NCBI RefSeq assembly: GCF_032773895.1
Contig: NZ_CP120416.1
Location: 2,168,001-2,232,000 of the forward strand
Source: Teredinibacter sp. KSP-S5-2
GTDB taxonomy: Bacteria > Pseudomonadota > Gammaproteobacteria > Pseudomonadales > Cellvibrionaceae
Direction of reading: 5' to 3'
DNA length: 64,000 bases
Shown here one piece after another: positions 27,206 through 36,756 of the stretch. Under the pieces are notes generated by a model. It had not been told where the DNA came from, searched no databases, and saw only the letters and a list, made by a program, of their open reading frames with translations. Each line of letters opens with the position of its first letter. The stretch's first letter is position 1. The translations under genes and the position numbers were made by a program.

Positions 27206-28756
27206 GTGCGTATTCAGCATTTTAAAGTTTATAACCAAATCCATACCTGGACAGGCATTATTGCCGGGCTATTTCTGTTTATCTGCTTCATTGGTGGTGC
27301 ACTCACCATGTTCAAAACGCCGCTGAACCAATGGGCATTACAGGCAGACGCATCCTTAGCTCCAATCGCTGAAGAAAAATACGATGATTTAATTCAGCAG
27401 GTATTACAGCAACACCCGGAAGCTGCAGCAGAAATGACGGTTTATTTACCCAGGGCGCAACCCCAACATGCACCTGTTTCCTGGGTTATTGAAAATCACG
27501 AAACTCACGCCACAACCATCTGGCACGCAACACTAAACGATAATAATGAACTGGTGACTGCGCAGGCTTCTGTATCCGCAGTTGGCGATTTTATCGATGA
27601 CTTACATCGTACAGCTGGTATTCCTGGCGGGGACGGTCACGATGCCGTTGGAACCTACGTAATGGGTATTGTAGCCGGGTTGTATTTCTTAGCGCTGGTA
27701 TCCGGTTTAATTATTTTTCTTCCTTCCTGGTTTAAGGATTTGTTTAGTGTCCGACGAGGAAAAAACCGTAAGCGTTTTTGGGTCGATTTTCATAATGTAT
27801 TGGGTATTTCGGCTTTGCCATTTCACATTGTTATCGCCCTAACAACCATGGTGTTTGCTTTTCACGATCTATTTTATGGTTCGCTTCAAGCATTGGTTTA
27901 TAAAGACACGCCCATGTTTAACGCCCCGCCTGCTGGAACTGCGCGACAAATAACAGAATTAGCGAGCATTAATGAACTCACACAATCTATTCAAACACTG
28001 GAACCGGAATTTAAACCTGCAGTAATCACCTTCAGAGGGCTCAATTCGCCAAGGGCCAGCGCGATTTTTGGTGGAGAAATGGAAGGCCATTGGATACGCG
28101 GCCCTGACTACGCCTTTGTGGTAAGCAACCCATACACAACTCAGCCCGGTTATACCGCGATGCTGCCAAACCAACCTGGCAGCATGGGCAAATTTGTAAA
28201 CGGATTTTTTGCTTTACATTTTGGGGGGTTCGGTGGAGACACCATACGTTGGGTGTACTTCGGCCTTGGTGTGTCTGGCGCCTTGTTATTTCTAAGCGGC
28301 AATATTTTATGGATTGAAACTCGTCGCCGACGACAGAAACAAAATGAAATTCCAGTCGAGCAAAAAAAATCATGTGTAACTATGGCGCGACTCACTGTTG
28401 GCGTTGCTCTTGGAACACTAATGGGTTTAGCCCTATCACTATTAATCGTCAAATGGCTGCCGCACAGCCAAGTGGATATTGCATGGTGGCAAAACTTCGC
28501 CTACTACAGCGGTTTTTTAGTTTGTATAGGTTGGGCGTTTATATGCCCCCCGCTACACGCAGCCAAACAACAGCTGCTCGTGCTTTGTGTCTTGACTAGC
28601 GTATTAACCGTTTCAAGTGTTGGCCTTGGTCGTTTATCCACGATCAGTCTCGTCTTTGCTTTTGTTGCCTTGATAATTACCGCCGGCTTATTGGCCACAC
28701 TTGGCTGGGTTAAAAAGCGAGAAAAAACATTAGAAAAAGACAGTGCCTGGATATAA
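27206..28756 (+). CDS. PepSY-domain iron-regulated inner-membrane protein
   Basis: 516 residues starting at GTG with GGAG about 9 nt upstream. The N-terminal IHTWTGIIAGLFLFICFIGG and the later FWVDFHNVLGISALPFHIVIAL are the paired His-containing helices of the PepSY-associated TM family. A large periplasmic segment lies between helices 1 and 2 (about 40-145). HFGGFGG and three or four C-terminal helices follow. Members accompany TonB receptors for siderophores and are thought to act in ferric-siderophore reduction or haem-linked electron transfer. It lies between the small membrane protein and the receptor gene, 24-50 bp before the latter, in one operon. Confidence 0.85.
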   Translation: MRIQHFKVYNQIHTWTGIIAGLFLFICFIGGALTMFKTPLNQWALQADASLAPIAEEKYDDLIQQVLQQHPEAAAEMTVYLPRAQPQHAPVSWVIENHETHATTIWHATLNDNNELVTAQASVSAVGDFIDDLHRTAGIPGGDGHDAVGTYVMGIVAGLYFLALVSGLIIFLPSWFKDLFSVRRGKNRKRFWVDFHNVLGISALPFHIVIALTTMVFAFHDLFYGSLQALVYKDTPMFNAPPAGTARQITELASINELTQSIQTLEPEFKPAVITFRGLNSPRASAIFGGEMEGHWIRGPDYAFVVSNPYTTQPGYTAMLPNQPGSMGKFVNGFFALHFGGFGGDTIRWVYFGLGVSGALLFLSGNILWIETRRRRQKQNEIPVEQKKSCVTMARLTVGVALGTLMGLALSLLIVKWLPHSQVDIAWWQNFAYYSGFLVCIGWAFICPPLHAAKQQLLVLCVLTSVLTVSSVGLGRLSTISLVFAFVALIITAGLLATLGWVKKREKTLEKDSAWI

Positions 28757-28807
28757 ACCGGCATAACAATTTTAAAAACTATGACAATACAAATTGGGAA
28801 TGAAAAA

Positions 28808-30859
28808 ATGTTTACTAGCAAACACCGCGTTACAACCCTAAGCACGCTTTGTGCCTGTGTGTTATGTACTAACGCGACAGCAGACGAAATTGTGTTAGCC
28901 GGAATACAACGCACCCCTTACCTCGAAGAAATCCGGGTGATAGGTGAAAAAACAGAACGCTCTCTTAAAGACACCGCCTCTTCAGTTTCAGTTTTAGCAG
29001 AAGAAGCACTAAGTAACATGCAGCATTTGACCGTCACCGATGCGGTATCGGAAGTGTCCAATGTTGTTTCTCTTTCCGGTTCTGTGCCAGATATTCGCGG
29101 CGTGTCCGGTAACGGTTCTGCTGGTGGGTTTAATTCTATTTCTGGCGGCGCTAAAGGCCGAGTATCCATTTTAGTGGATGGCGTAGCCCAACCGTTTGTT
29201 GCTGACTTGACCGGTGATTCCGGCATGTGGGATGTGGAACAGATCGAAGTATTTCGCGGCCCCCAATCCACCAATAACGGACGCAACAGTATTGCCGGTT
29301 CGATATTTATTAAAACCAAAGACCCAAGCAACGAATGGGAAGGTGCTGCGCGTATTGGCTTCCGTGATCAAGAGCAATATATCGATACCTCTGCCATGAT
29401 CTCCGGTCCGATTGTAGACGATACTCTGGCTTTTCGTATTAGCCTTGAACGTGTGGATGGTGAAACCATTACAGATGAAAAAGGCTATGACTCTAACCCC
29501 GCCGACTACGATTTGAACGAAGTTAAAACAAGCAAAGCACGGGCAAAATTAAAATGGACACCGCTGGAAGATCTTTCCGCGATGCTGACCTATTCCAGTA
29601 ACAATGAGCAAGGCGATACTGGTCGTGTCTACTATATGGCGGATGATATAGCAAAACATCAACGCTTATATTTTCGGGATATTGAAACTGATTCAAATAC
29701 CACAAGCTTAAATATCGACTACGCATTTAGCGACGATACATCCCTGAGTATATTGGTTGCATCGATGGATTATGAATGGGGATTTGATTCATACGAGCCA
29801 AACCCTGAAACCGAACAGCAGTTGGTATTCGACGAAAACAATATCACTTTTGATACCCGGTTGAACTTTGGCATAAACAACGAAAACCTCAACGGTTTTG
29901 TCGGGCTTGCTTATTTTGAGCGTGAACACGACGTGATCAGTGGCGGAGCTTATGTTTATTACGGTAAAGACGAAAGTGACTCAAAAGCAATTTACGGCGA
30001 AGTAACATTTGGGTTGTCCAGCAATTTCAAACTCACAACCGGTGCCCGATTTGAACGGGAATCTCAATTACGAGACTTCACTTACGACCCCATCGTGGCG
30101 CAACTGGATCAAAGCAACTCGATCTTTTTACCCAAGATTGTTTTGCAATACCAGGCAAGCGAGCAGACAACATGGTCCTTAAGCGCACGCAAAGGTTATA
30201 ACGCAGCGGGCGGTGCACTGAATTTTACCGCGCAAGAGTATTACTACTTTGACGAAGAGACAGTGAATACATACGAATTGGGGAGTCGAAGCAGCTTTGC
30301 CGACGATACCGTATTCCTGAGTACCAACCTGTTCTATAACGACTACGACGGCTACCAAGCACTAAGCTCTACCCGGTTTATAGTCAACATGGAAGAAGTT
30401 GTTACCTATGGTGCCGAAGTCGAACTGTCAGCCAGCCTTATTAACAACCTTGAACTCACCGCGGCTTTAGGATTGCTGAATACGGAAATCAAAGATGCCG
30501 GTGAAGAATATCCAGATGTAAACGGTAACGAACTAAATTCGGCTCCAACATTAACGGCGAACCTTGGAACCAAATACTGGTTCACCGAAGGTTTTCACAT
30601 AGGTGTATCAGCCAACTATGTAGACGAGTACTACGGCGACTTTTCTAATACGGAAGAGCGTATTGCCGGTGATTACACACTAGTCCGTGTGAATTCCGGT
30701 TACCAGTTTGATCACTGGAAAATATCGGCATTCGTCAACAACGCATTGGATGAAGAAGGCATTGTGACCAAAGAGCCTGCAGGCCGTCGCTATCCAACGG
30801 GTTATGTATCTGTGGTGACGCCCCGTAATATCGGAGTTTCCGTTACCTACTCATTCTAA
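28808..30859 (+). CDS. TonB-dependent outer-membrane receptor
   Basis: About 683 residues from ATG 28808, chosen because GGGA lies 6-7 nt upstream; the ORF also contains ATG 28781, without an SD. Signal peptide to about residue 25 (ending NATADE). TonB-box-like segment YLEEIRVIGEK, then a plug domain (PDIRGVSGNG, VLVDGVAQPF, QIEVFRGPQST.GRNSIAGSI) to about residue 165, and a 22-strand barrel ending SVTYSF with the terminal Phe. The FRGPQS...G.N.IAG motif is typical of siderophore and other TonB receptors. Operon position with PepSY and the upstream Fur-box-like site argue for iron-siderophore uptake; the ligand cannot be read from sequence. Confidence 0.92.
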   Translation: MFTSKHRVTTLSTLCACVLCTNATADEIVLAGIQRTPYLEEIRVIGEKTERSLKDTASSVSVLAEEALSNMQHLTVTDAVSEVSNVVSLSGSVPDIRGVSGNGSAGGFNSISGGAKGRVSILVDGVAQPFVADLTGDSGMWDVEQIEVFRGPQSTNNGRNSIAGSIFIKTKDPSNEWEGAARIGFRDQEQYIDTSAMISGPIVDDTLAFRISLERVDGETITDEKGYDSNPADYDLNEVKTSKARAKLKWTPLEDLSAMLTYSSNNEQGDTGRVYYMADDIAKHQRLYFRDIETDSNTTSLNIDYAFSDDTSLSILVASMDYEWGFDSYEPNPETEQQLVFDENNITFDTRLNFGINNENLNGFVGLAYFEREHDVISGGAYVYYGKDESDSKAIYGEVTFGLSSNFKLTTGARFERESQLRDFTYDPIVAQLDQSNSIFLPKIVLQYQASEQTTWSLSARKGYNAAGGALNFTAQEYYYFDEETVNTYELGSRSSFADDTVFLSTNLFYNDYDGYQALSSTRFIVNMEEVVTYGAEVELSASLINNLELTAALGLLNTEIKDAGEEYPDVNGNELNSAPTLTANLGTKYWFTEGFHIGVSANYVDEYYGDFSNTEERIAGDYTLVRVNSGYQFDHWKISAFVNNALDEEGIVTKEPAGRRYPTGYVSVVTPRNIGVSVTYSF

Positions 30860-31020
30860 TTTCACTTTGGCGCACAGTGAATGACTGCCAACAGAAGTTT
30901 GCTGTGCATCTACCAGGGAGGACTTGGGTTACGGGAGGAGTAAGATAGACAAATACGGGAAAATGAAAGAGGCTTCGCTAACAGATAAATAGCGTTCAAA
31001 GAATGAAAAACAGATAGATT

Positions 31021-31044
31021 AAAGGCAAGCCTGAGCTTGCCTTT
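31021..31044. terminator. Intrinsic terminator of the cold-shock gene
   Basis: A perfect 10-bp hairpin (31021-31030 with 31035-31044, 4-nt loop) begins 17 bp after the stop of the minus-strand cold-shock gene. The stem ends in TTT on the minus strand. It may also stop read-through from the plus-strand receptor operon. Confidence 0.75.
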
Positions 31045-31061
31045 AATAGAGAAAAAATGCG

Positions 31062-31271
31062 TTATAGCGCAACAATGTTCTCAGCTTGAGGGCCTTTTTG
31101 GCCTTGAGTTACGGTAAACTCAACAGCTTGACCTTCTGCAAGAGTTTTGAAGCCAGAACTGGCGATTGCACTGAAATGAGCAAACACGTCTGGACCAGAC
31201 TCTGGAGAAATAAAACCGAAACCTTTAGATTCGTTGAACCACTTTACGGTTCCTTTAACTGTTTTAGACAT
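31062..31271 (-). CDS. CspA-family cold-shock protein
   Basis: 69 residues, full length for the family. RNP1 KGFGFI (16-21) and RNP2 DVFAHF (28-33) are intact, as is the [16 protein letters not shown]-terminus. It binds single-stranded RNA/DNA as an RNA chaperone. AGGA lies upstream of the ATG within a long untranslated leader, as is common in temperature-regulated csp genes. It is monocistronic and ends at a clear hairpin terminator. The sequence does not show whether it is cold-induced or constitutive. Confidence 0.95.
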   Translation of the reverse strand: MSKTVKGTVKWFNESKGFGFISPESGPDVFAHFSAIASSGFKTLAEGQAVEFTVTQGQKGPQAENIVAL

Positions 31272-31834
31272 AATAATATCCTGAAGATAAAAACAAACTG
31301 GCCTTTAGTACAAGGCGTGGAAAGCTTAAAGATGGAGACTGAAACTTAGATACTGCAGAACGAGGTATTACGAGTAAAACAGCGAAATGTAGGATGTAAA
31401 TAAAAGACTTTCTTTCTAGCTTGACGCACTCTATAGATATGTTAGGCGAATGTCTAGCTTTTTTTTCTGAAGCGTCGAAACAGACCTTACTGTAGCCCGC
31501 TCCTCCACCGCGGGCTTGTTTTTCCCTTCGACCTTGTTTTGCACCGCCCCAAAGCTTATAACTTAATGATCTGGTTAAGTGCGCGGAATCCCAAAATAGT
31601 AATTGATCCATCAGAAAAAGCAGATTAGATTTAGCCTCTGCCAAACCACAGCTCAAAGTGGGTATGCATCAATACATGGCTTAACTGTTTCTATAGAATG
31701 GGCACCATACGGCATAAAAAAAGCAGATATTTTATAAGCCGTTTTTAATATATAGAACAATAAAAAACTCTCACTTTATTGCATTAAATGAGAACACTTT
31801 AGTCCATATAAATCACAAACCATTGGGGAATAAT
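31272..31834. other. Intergenic region: cold-shock leader and a candidate sRNA
   Basis: 563 bp without a convincing gene. The left part is the presumed promoter and leader of the cold-shock gene (minus strand). The only strong structure is the GC-rich hairpin plus T-run at 31494-31521. A 130-codon minus-strand frame across the region has odd composition and no recognisable domain, so I do not call it. Confidence 0.45.
31494..31521 (+). terminator. Orphan intrinsic terminator, possible sRNA 3' end
   Basis: Stem AGCCCGC/GCGGGCT (31494-31500 with 31510-31516), loop TCCTCCACC, followed by TGTTTTT on the plus strand. No plus-strand gene precedes it (the cold-shock gene is divergent), so it may end a short transcript begun between about 31280 and 31490. 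The loop exposes CCTCC, complementary to Shine-Dalgarno sequences, as in some regulatory RNAs. Confidence 0.5.
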
Positions 31835-32029
31835 ATGAGCGATAGAGATACAAGAATCCAAGCCTATATCAATGATGAAGATGATGTGACAAAACACGAA
31901 TCCGCTATCATTGCTCTGGAATTAATCAAGGCCAAGTGCATAGGCGGCAGCGATTTTGATTTAAGCAAGGCAATAAATGAATTACCTCAAATGAGTGAAA
32001 TGATTCGCAAATGCTTGAACGAGAAATAA
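31835..32029 (+). CDS. Small acidic hypothetical protein
   Basis: 64 residues from ATG 31835, chosen because GGGGA lies 5 nt upstream; a TTG at 31823 is in frame but precedes the SD. The protein is charged and predicted helical (DEDDVTKHESAIIALELIKAK), with no signal peptide or membrane segment and two Cys. I do not recognise a family. A good SD and coding-like composition support a real gene. A short inverted repeat follows its stop. Confidence 0.6.
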   Translation: MSDRDTRIQAYINDEDDVTKHESAIIALELIKAKCIGGSDFDLSKAINELPQMSEMIRKCLNEK

Positions 32030-32059
32030 CCACCTCGTAGAATTCGACACTATTCTGAC

Positions 32060-32098
32060 CTGTGCATAGTTGGTTTAAATCGATCTAATTATGCACAG
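32060..32098. repeat. 9-bp inverted repeat after the small acidic gene
   Basis: CTGTGCATA at 32060-32068 and its exact complement at 32090-32098, with a 21-nt spacer, lie in the 327-bp gap (32030-32356) between the small gene and the aminopeptidase gene. There is no T-run, so it could be an operator or a weak terminator. The rest of the gap presumably holds the aminopeptidase promoter; nothing else was recognised. Confidence 0.4.
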
Positions 32099-32356
32099 AC
32101 TGATTAAACACCGATTCTCACCTTTAACTCCCTTCCAGTAAAAGCGTTATCTCATCGCATTTTTGTACGAACATAAAACTTAATGTGACATAAACATATT
32201 TATTCGTGCCAGATAATACTGGCTAACATCTACTCCGCCATGGCTTCCGCCATTACAATGGCCACAGTTTTGCCAAGCATTTTTAAAGTGCTATTCTGTC
32301 CTGATCTTTTTACGATCTAATCCTTTACCAAAAATACTTGTTAATACAACTTCTAC

Positions 32357-33142
32357 ATGAAAAAAATCTCGATTAAAACGGAAGAAGAAATCCAACGAAT
32401 GCGTGTAGCTGGTGTGCTGACCGCAAAGGTACTTGAAGCAGTAGAAAAACTAATCAAACCAGGTATCTCCACGCTGGATATTGACCGCTTTTGCCACAAC
32501 TATATTGTTAACGAGTTGTATGCAGAACCGGGAAGCCTTGGTCAATACGGGTACAAGTATAGTATTAACACCTCGCCAAATAATGTTGTCTGCCACGGCA
32601 TACCTTCCGCTGAAAAAATATTAAAAAACGGTGACATCGTAAATGTCGACGTCACGGTTAAAAAGGATGGTTACTATGGCGACTCCAGCAAGATGTATCT
32701 GGTTGGTGACGTTACAGAACACGCTAGACGACTGGTTCACGTTACCCAACAATGCTTGTACAAAGCCATTCGTGTTGTAAAACCTGGTGCAACACTGGGA
32801 GACATCGGCCTAGCGATTCAGCAACATGCTGAAGCCAATAATTATTCTGTTGTAAGAGATTATTGTGGTCACGGTATTGGCAAAAGCATGCATGAACCAC
32901 CCCAGGTAGTCCACTATGGTGTTGCGGGAACCGGAACCAAACTCGAAAAAGGGATGATATTCACCATTGAACCTATGATCAATCAGGGAAAATATCACGT
33001 TAAAGTATTAAATGACGATTGGACAGTTGTAACAAAAGATCGTCGTCTTTCTGCACAATGGGAGCACACAATTCTCGTCACGGAAAACGGTTTTGAAGTA
33101 TTAACGTTAAGAGAAGAAGAAAAAAGCACATTTATACAATAA
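32357..33142 (+). CDS. map: Type I methionine aminopeptidase
   Basis: 261 residues, the usual size of bacterial MetAP type I. All five metal ligands are present: D98, D109, H172, E205, E236. The substrate-pocket His residues H80 (CHGIP) and H179 (MHEPP) are also there. It removes the initiator Met from nascent proteins with a small second residue. It is not next to rpsB or glnD, the common place of the housekeeping copy, so it may be a second MetAP in this genome. It stands alone and is convergent with the kinase gene 12 bp away. Confidence 0.95.
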   Translation: MKKISIKTEEEIQRMRVAGVLTAKVLEAVEKLIKPGISTLDIDRFCHNYIVNELYAEPGSLGQYGYKYSINTSPNNVVCHGIPSAEKILKNGDIVNVDVTVKKDGYYGDSSKMYLVGDVTEHARRLVHVTQQCLYKAIRVVKPGATLGDIGLAIQQHAEANNYSVVRDYCGHGIGKSMHEPPQVVHYGVAGTGTKLEKGMIFTIEPMINQGKYHVKVLNDDWTVVTKDRRLSAQWEHTILVTENGFEVLTLREEEKSTFIQ

Positions 33143-33154
33143 TGAATCTGGTCA

Positions 33155-36100
33155 CTAATCCCGATGACTTAACCATCTTACTAGACAAGCATCCAAAGCA
33201 TCAGGGAAAATCGGTTTTGTCAAAAAGTCATTCATTCCAACCTCTATGCATGTATCACGATCACCGGTTAACGCCGAAGCGGTCATTGCAATGATTCCTA
33301 CTCCCTTATAGTTGTCTCCAGCCGTACCATTGCGAATAAGCTTTGTTGTTTCGATGCCGTCCATAACTGGCATCTGGCAATCCATTAATATCAGATCGAT
33401 TGATTGACTATCACACTGCTGTTTCAATATAGAAATAGCTTCTTCTCCGTGATTCGCAATAAATACCTCAGCGCCCTCATCCTCCAGTAATCCCATAGCA
33501 ATTTCCTGATTGATTTCCTGGTCGTCCACAATCAACACACGCTTACCAATTAACAAACCTTGTTCAACGGATTTGGGAGAATCATCTTCAAAAGAGTAAT
33601 TCACTCTGTCCGGCCAAAGCTTATTGATGACTGGAATCAAGTTTACCGGACTAACAGGGGTATCAATATCCATCAACTCCATGCAAGACAGTTGCGCAAT
33701 ATTCGTATCGATTTCCTTTGGTTTTCTGCAGACTATAACGGGTATAGTCTTCTGTAAATGAGCAAAAGCTTCGGCTCTCTCGGTGACCAAATTTCGCAGG
33801 CAATCTACAGACGAAATCATTAACTGATTTTTTCCCATCCATTCTGAAGCCAGATTTTCTAATTCTGTTAAGGTATCTATCACAGTTACTTGCGCGTGCC
33901 ATTGTTCCAGTTGTTCCGCTATCACCTTCGCCGACGGTCTATGCTGGTTAGCAATGAGTATGCTTATCCCTTCAAGATTTACAGCCGAAGTAAATTCACC
34001 ATTGCTAGATGAGGTGAGTTTAATACGAAAACAAAAACGAGTTCCCTTCCCCACTTCACTTTGTAGCGAAATATCACCACCCATCAATTGACAGAGTTCC
34101 TGGCAGATATTCAGCCCCAAACCCGTGCCACCATAATGCTTAGATATCGACTGTTTTGCCTGGGTAAAAGCACCAAATAGCTTATCCTGTTCCTCTTTTT
34201 CAATACCTATTCCGCTGTCTGTCACGATACACGTTAATAAAATATTACTGCCTTCAATTGGTGTCGTTTCCACCTCTACAACGATTTCCCCCTTCTCGGT
34301 AAATTTAACCGCATTGGAAAGCAAGTTCCCCAGAACCTGGCGAATACGTGTTTCGTCAACAATAACATGGTCATGTTTCACCTTTGAAACATCAAGTACA
34401 ATATCCAGGTCTTTTTCATATGCTCGAATCGCGTGGCTCTCGACACAAGAATGAATGAGCGAAATTAACCTCGTTGATTCAGGGTTTAATTCCAACTTGC
34501 CGGCTTCAATCTTGGATAAATCCAGAATATCGTTAATCAAATCGGTTAATGATTTGGCGCTATTCTCCGCCATTTTAAGATAGTGTTGTTGCCGTTGAGA
34601 CAGCCCATCGCGCCGCATAAAATTCAACATACCGAAAATACCATTCATCGGTGTTCGAATTTCATGGCTCATATTAGCGAGAAAACGACTTTTGGCTTCA
34701 TTCGCGGACAATGCCTGATCGCGAGCACTTTTTAATTCCTGTGTTCGTAAGTAAACCTTACGCTCCAGGTTTTCGTTGGCTTCGCGTAGTTCGGTTTCCA
34801 TCGATTTAATATCTGAGATATCCCGAACAATTACGGCGAGTTGTTCAACATTTTCTTCGTCCCTTTTTATCGGCGATATACTTAACAGAACGGGGAAAGC
34901 TCTATTTCCAGAGGTGATAGCAAGGCTCTCATAATTCGTCGATCCATTTCCTTTAAATGCATCGCTCAGTTTATCCTGAATGGTGCTGTCACCTTTGGTA
35001 TAAAAAATATCTTTTATCAGCAACCCTTCAAACTCAGCATCGTCATAACCAAACATGTTTTTTGCTGCGTTATTCCAACCCCGTACTCTACCGCGTTTAT
35101 CCAGAGTTAAAATAGCGTCTGATGATCCATCTACCAGTGCACTATAGTGTTTCTCCGTTGCTAACAACCGCTGTTTTTCGCTCAGAGTACGACGATAGAA
35201 AAGTATAATAAGGAAAGCTAAAAATGAAGTACTAATCAGTACAACAGATCCAATGAGCGTTTGAGATATCGCTTCATCTTGAAGAGTTTTAACCGGAATT
35301 GCTGCAACAAGATAATAGGTGTTTGTTTTATCTCCACCGCCTAACTGAAAAGACTCGGCATAATACAGGCTCTCGCCATACATAGGGGATTGAAACTGTG
35401 ACCAACGCGTGTGATTTGTACGGGGTGGTTTATAGTCAAATAGTGCTGACCATTTGCTTTCCCCTATCCGGTTATGTAAGAAAGCCGCATTTTTATCATG
35501 ATGCGTGAGAAAACCACCTTCAGCATTTATTAAATAGAAATTTGCGCCAAACTCCATTTGGGTCGCTTGCCGCAAAAAACCCTCCATATAAAAATTTGCC
35601 ATTACCGCGCCGAAATAGTGATTGTTCGCATCAAATACCGGTCGTGCCATACGTATAGTTGGCCATTCCGGGTATTCAATTTCTCCATGCTCCCGGTTTA
35701 ATTCAATAATACTGGCATATCGTTGCCCGGCTTTGAGCTGCTGTAGGTTACGAACATAATCACGATTCCCCTTTTCCTGTAGGTAAGCGGGCAACACAAC
35801 TTCAATAGCACCGGAACGACGATCCACCCGAAGTAATTCTTTCGCGTTGTTCGCCTTACCAAGGTAACGAAGATGATGGATATCCTGATTAACCTTGATA
35901 AATGAATAGAAGATCTTTTCAAGCCGCTTCTTCCACTCTGACAATGGCGTATTATCAAGCGGATCAATACCACCGTTCTCTGTGGCGCGAACAATACCGG
36001 TTATTGGTGGCGTCAAACTCAGAAACTCAACCTTATCATGGGCATCCTCTATAAACTGCGTCATATATTGGCGTCTTTCGGCTACCACACGATTAATATC

Positions 36101-36280
36101 ATGCCAACGCTGGTCATAGATGTTTTTCTCAGCCCGTTTGTACATCCCCAATATGGATAACGAAATTATCAATACGGCAAAACCAACACCTAAAGAAAAA
36201 CGAAGTGACAACTTTGTGGAATGATTGACTAGATGTTGACTATCCATGCCACCTCTCAAGGTAGGAAATAGTTGCTCCAT
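33155..36280 (-). CDS. CACHE-PAS hybrid sensor histidine kinase
   Basis: 1041 residues. Membrane helix about 27-46; periplasmic double-CACHE-type sensor about 50-335; second helix about 342-366; PAS about 372-490; HisKA with phospho-His near 537 in NMSHEIRTPMNG; HATPase about 640-760 (GGTGLGL); a degenerate receiver about 768-885; and a canonical receiver about 905-1030 with phospho-Asp near 966 in LILMDCQMPVMDG. It has no Hpt domain, so a separate phosphotransfer protein is likely. Its sensor domain is clearly homologous to that of the divergent kinase at 36757 (shared TPPI.GIVRA, LENTP-like and LQEKG.RDY segments). Signal unknown; small organic acids or amino acids are typical CACHE ligands. 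Confidence 0.93.
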   Translation of the reverse strand: MEQLFPTLRGGMDSQHLVNHSTKLSLRFSLGVGFAVLIISLSILGMYKRAEKNIYDQRWHDINRVVAERRQYMTQFIEDAHDKVEFLSLTPPITGIVRATENGGIDPLDNTPLSEWKKRLEKIFYSFIKVNQDIHHLRYLGKANNAKELLRVDRRSGAIEVVLPAYLQEKGNRDYVRNLQQLKAGQRYASIIELNREHGEIEYPEWPTIRMARPVFDANNHYFGAVMANFYMEGFLRQATQMEFGANFYLINAEGGFLTHHDKNAAFLHNRIGESKWSALFDYKPPRTNHTRWSQFQSPMYGESLYYAESFQLGGGDKTNTYYLVAAIPVKTLQDEAISQTLIGSVVLISTSFLAFLIILFYRRTLSEKQRLLATEKHYSALVDGSSDAILTLDKRGRVRGWNNAAKNMFGYDDAEFEGLLIKDIFYTKGDSTIQDKLSDAFKGNGSTNYESLAITSGNRAFPVLLSISPIKRDEENVEQLAVIVRDISDIKSMETELREANENLERKVYLRTQELKSARDQALSANEAKSRFLANMSHEIRTPMNGIFGMLNFMRRDGLSQRQQHYLKMAENSAKSLTDLINDILDLSKIEAGKLELNPESTRLISLIHSCVESHAIRAYEKDLDIVLDVSKVKHDHVIVDETRIRQVLGNLLSNAVKFTEKGEIVVEVETTPIEGSNILLTCIVTDSGIGIEKEEQDKLFGAFTQAKQSISKHYGGTGLGLNICQELCQLMGGDISLQSEVGKGTRFCFRIKLTSSSNGEFTSAVNLEGISILIANQHRPSAKVIAEQLEQWHAQVTVIDTLTELENLASEWMGKNQLMISSVDCLRNLVTERAEAFAHLQKTIPVIVCRKPKEIDTNIAQLSCMELMDIDTPVSPVNLIPVINKLWPDRVNYSFEDDSPKSVEQGLLIGKRVLIVDDQEINQEIAMGLLEDEGAEVFIANHGEEAISILKQQCDSQSIDLILMDCQMPVMDGIETTKLIRNGTAGDNYKGVGIIAMTASALTGDRDTCIEVGMNDFLTKPIFPDALDACLVRWLSHRD

Positions 36281-36756
36281 TCATTAGTAAACAGATTGTG
36301 TACGCCCCTATTTTTATCATTTTGCCTTTTATTTGCTATTCCCACGTTTCATCCTAATTCGGGAAATCACCAATAACCCCATGATTACTCAACGTATTGA
36401 TTTAAGCTTAGATCATATTTTCTGCGCGAACATCGGCTTGAACGTTACTGCAATCATCCAAACTCAGCCTAAGGTTATGATGACAGCTTAAGCAAACGTT
36501 TCAGCACCGGCACGCGTTACTTTTTTATAACTTTTAAAACCTTTCATTCCTTGTCTTCAGACAAAAGAAGCATATCTAATCAATTCATTCCAATACAGAT
36601 CTTTGATCTGCAGAAAAGCGTTACTTTTGTGGTGTTATTACCTAAAAAAGCGAGAGAGGTAAGAAATCAATGACTACAATAAAAATGGAAAAATACATGC
36701 TTATGCATTGGCGTATGAATTAACGAGCTGAAACGTTCGTCGACTTGAGCCCTGAT
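36281..36756. other. Divergent promoter region between two CACHE kinases
   Basis: 476 bp with both kinase promoters. It contains an 11-bp inverted repeat split over 222 bp: AACGTTTCAGC at 36495-36505 and GCTGAAACGTT at 36727-36737, the second just upstream of the kinase start. It also contains a possible 17-codon leader ORF at 36670-36723. No terminator or Fur box was seen. Confidence 0.45.
36670..36723 (+). CDS. Possible 17-residue Met-rich leader peptide
   Basis: ATG at 36670 with GAGAGG about 10-14 nt upstream opens MTTIKMEKYMLMHWRMN and stops at TAA 36721, 33 bp before and in the same frame as the kinase ATG. Five of the 17 residues are Met. It could be a translated leader controlling the kinase, or chance; there is no comparative support. 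Confidence 0.3.
   Translation: MTTIKMEKYMLMHWRMN

Noticed and set aside
31264-31656. 130-codon minus-strand frame upstream of the cold-shock gene
   Set aside because: No domain, odd composition and overlap with the csp leader; it lacks an SD and is crossed by the candidate sRNA terminator.
31835-32029. ParD-like antitoxin, sometimes found beside a second MetAP gene
   Set aside because: The 64-residue sequence does not show the ribbon-helix-helix or ParD pattern.
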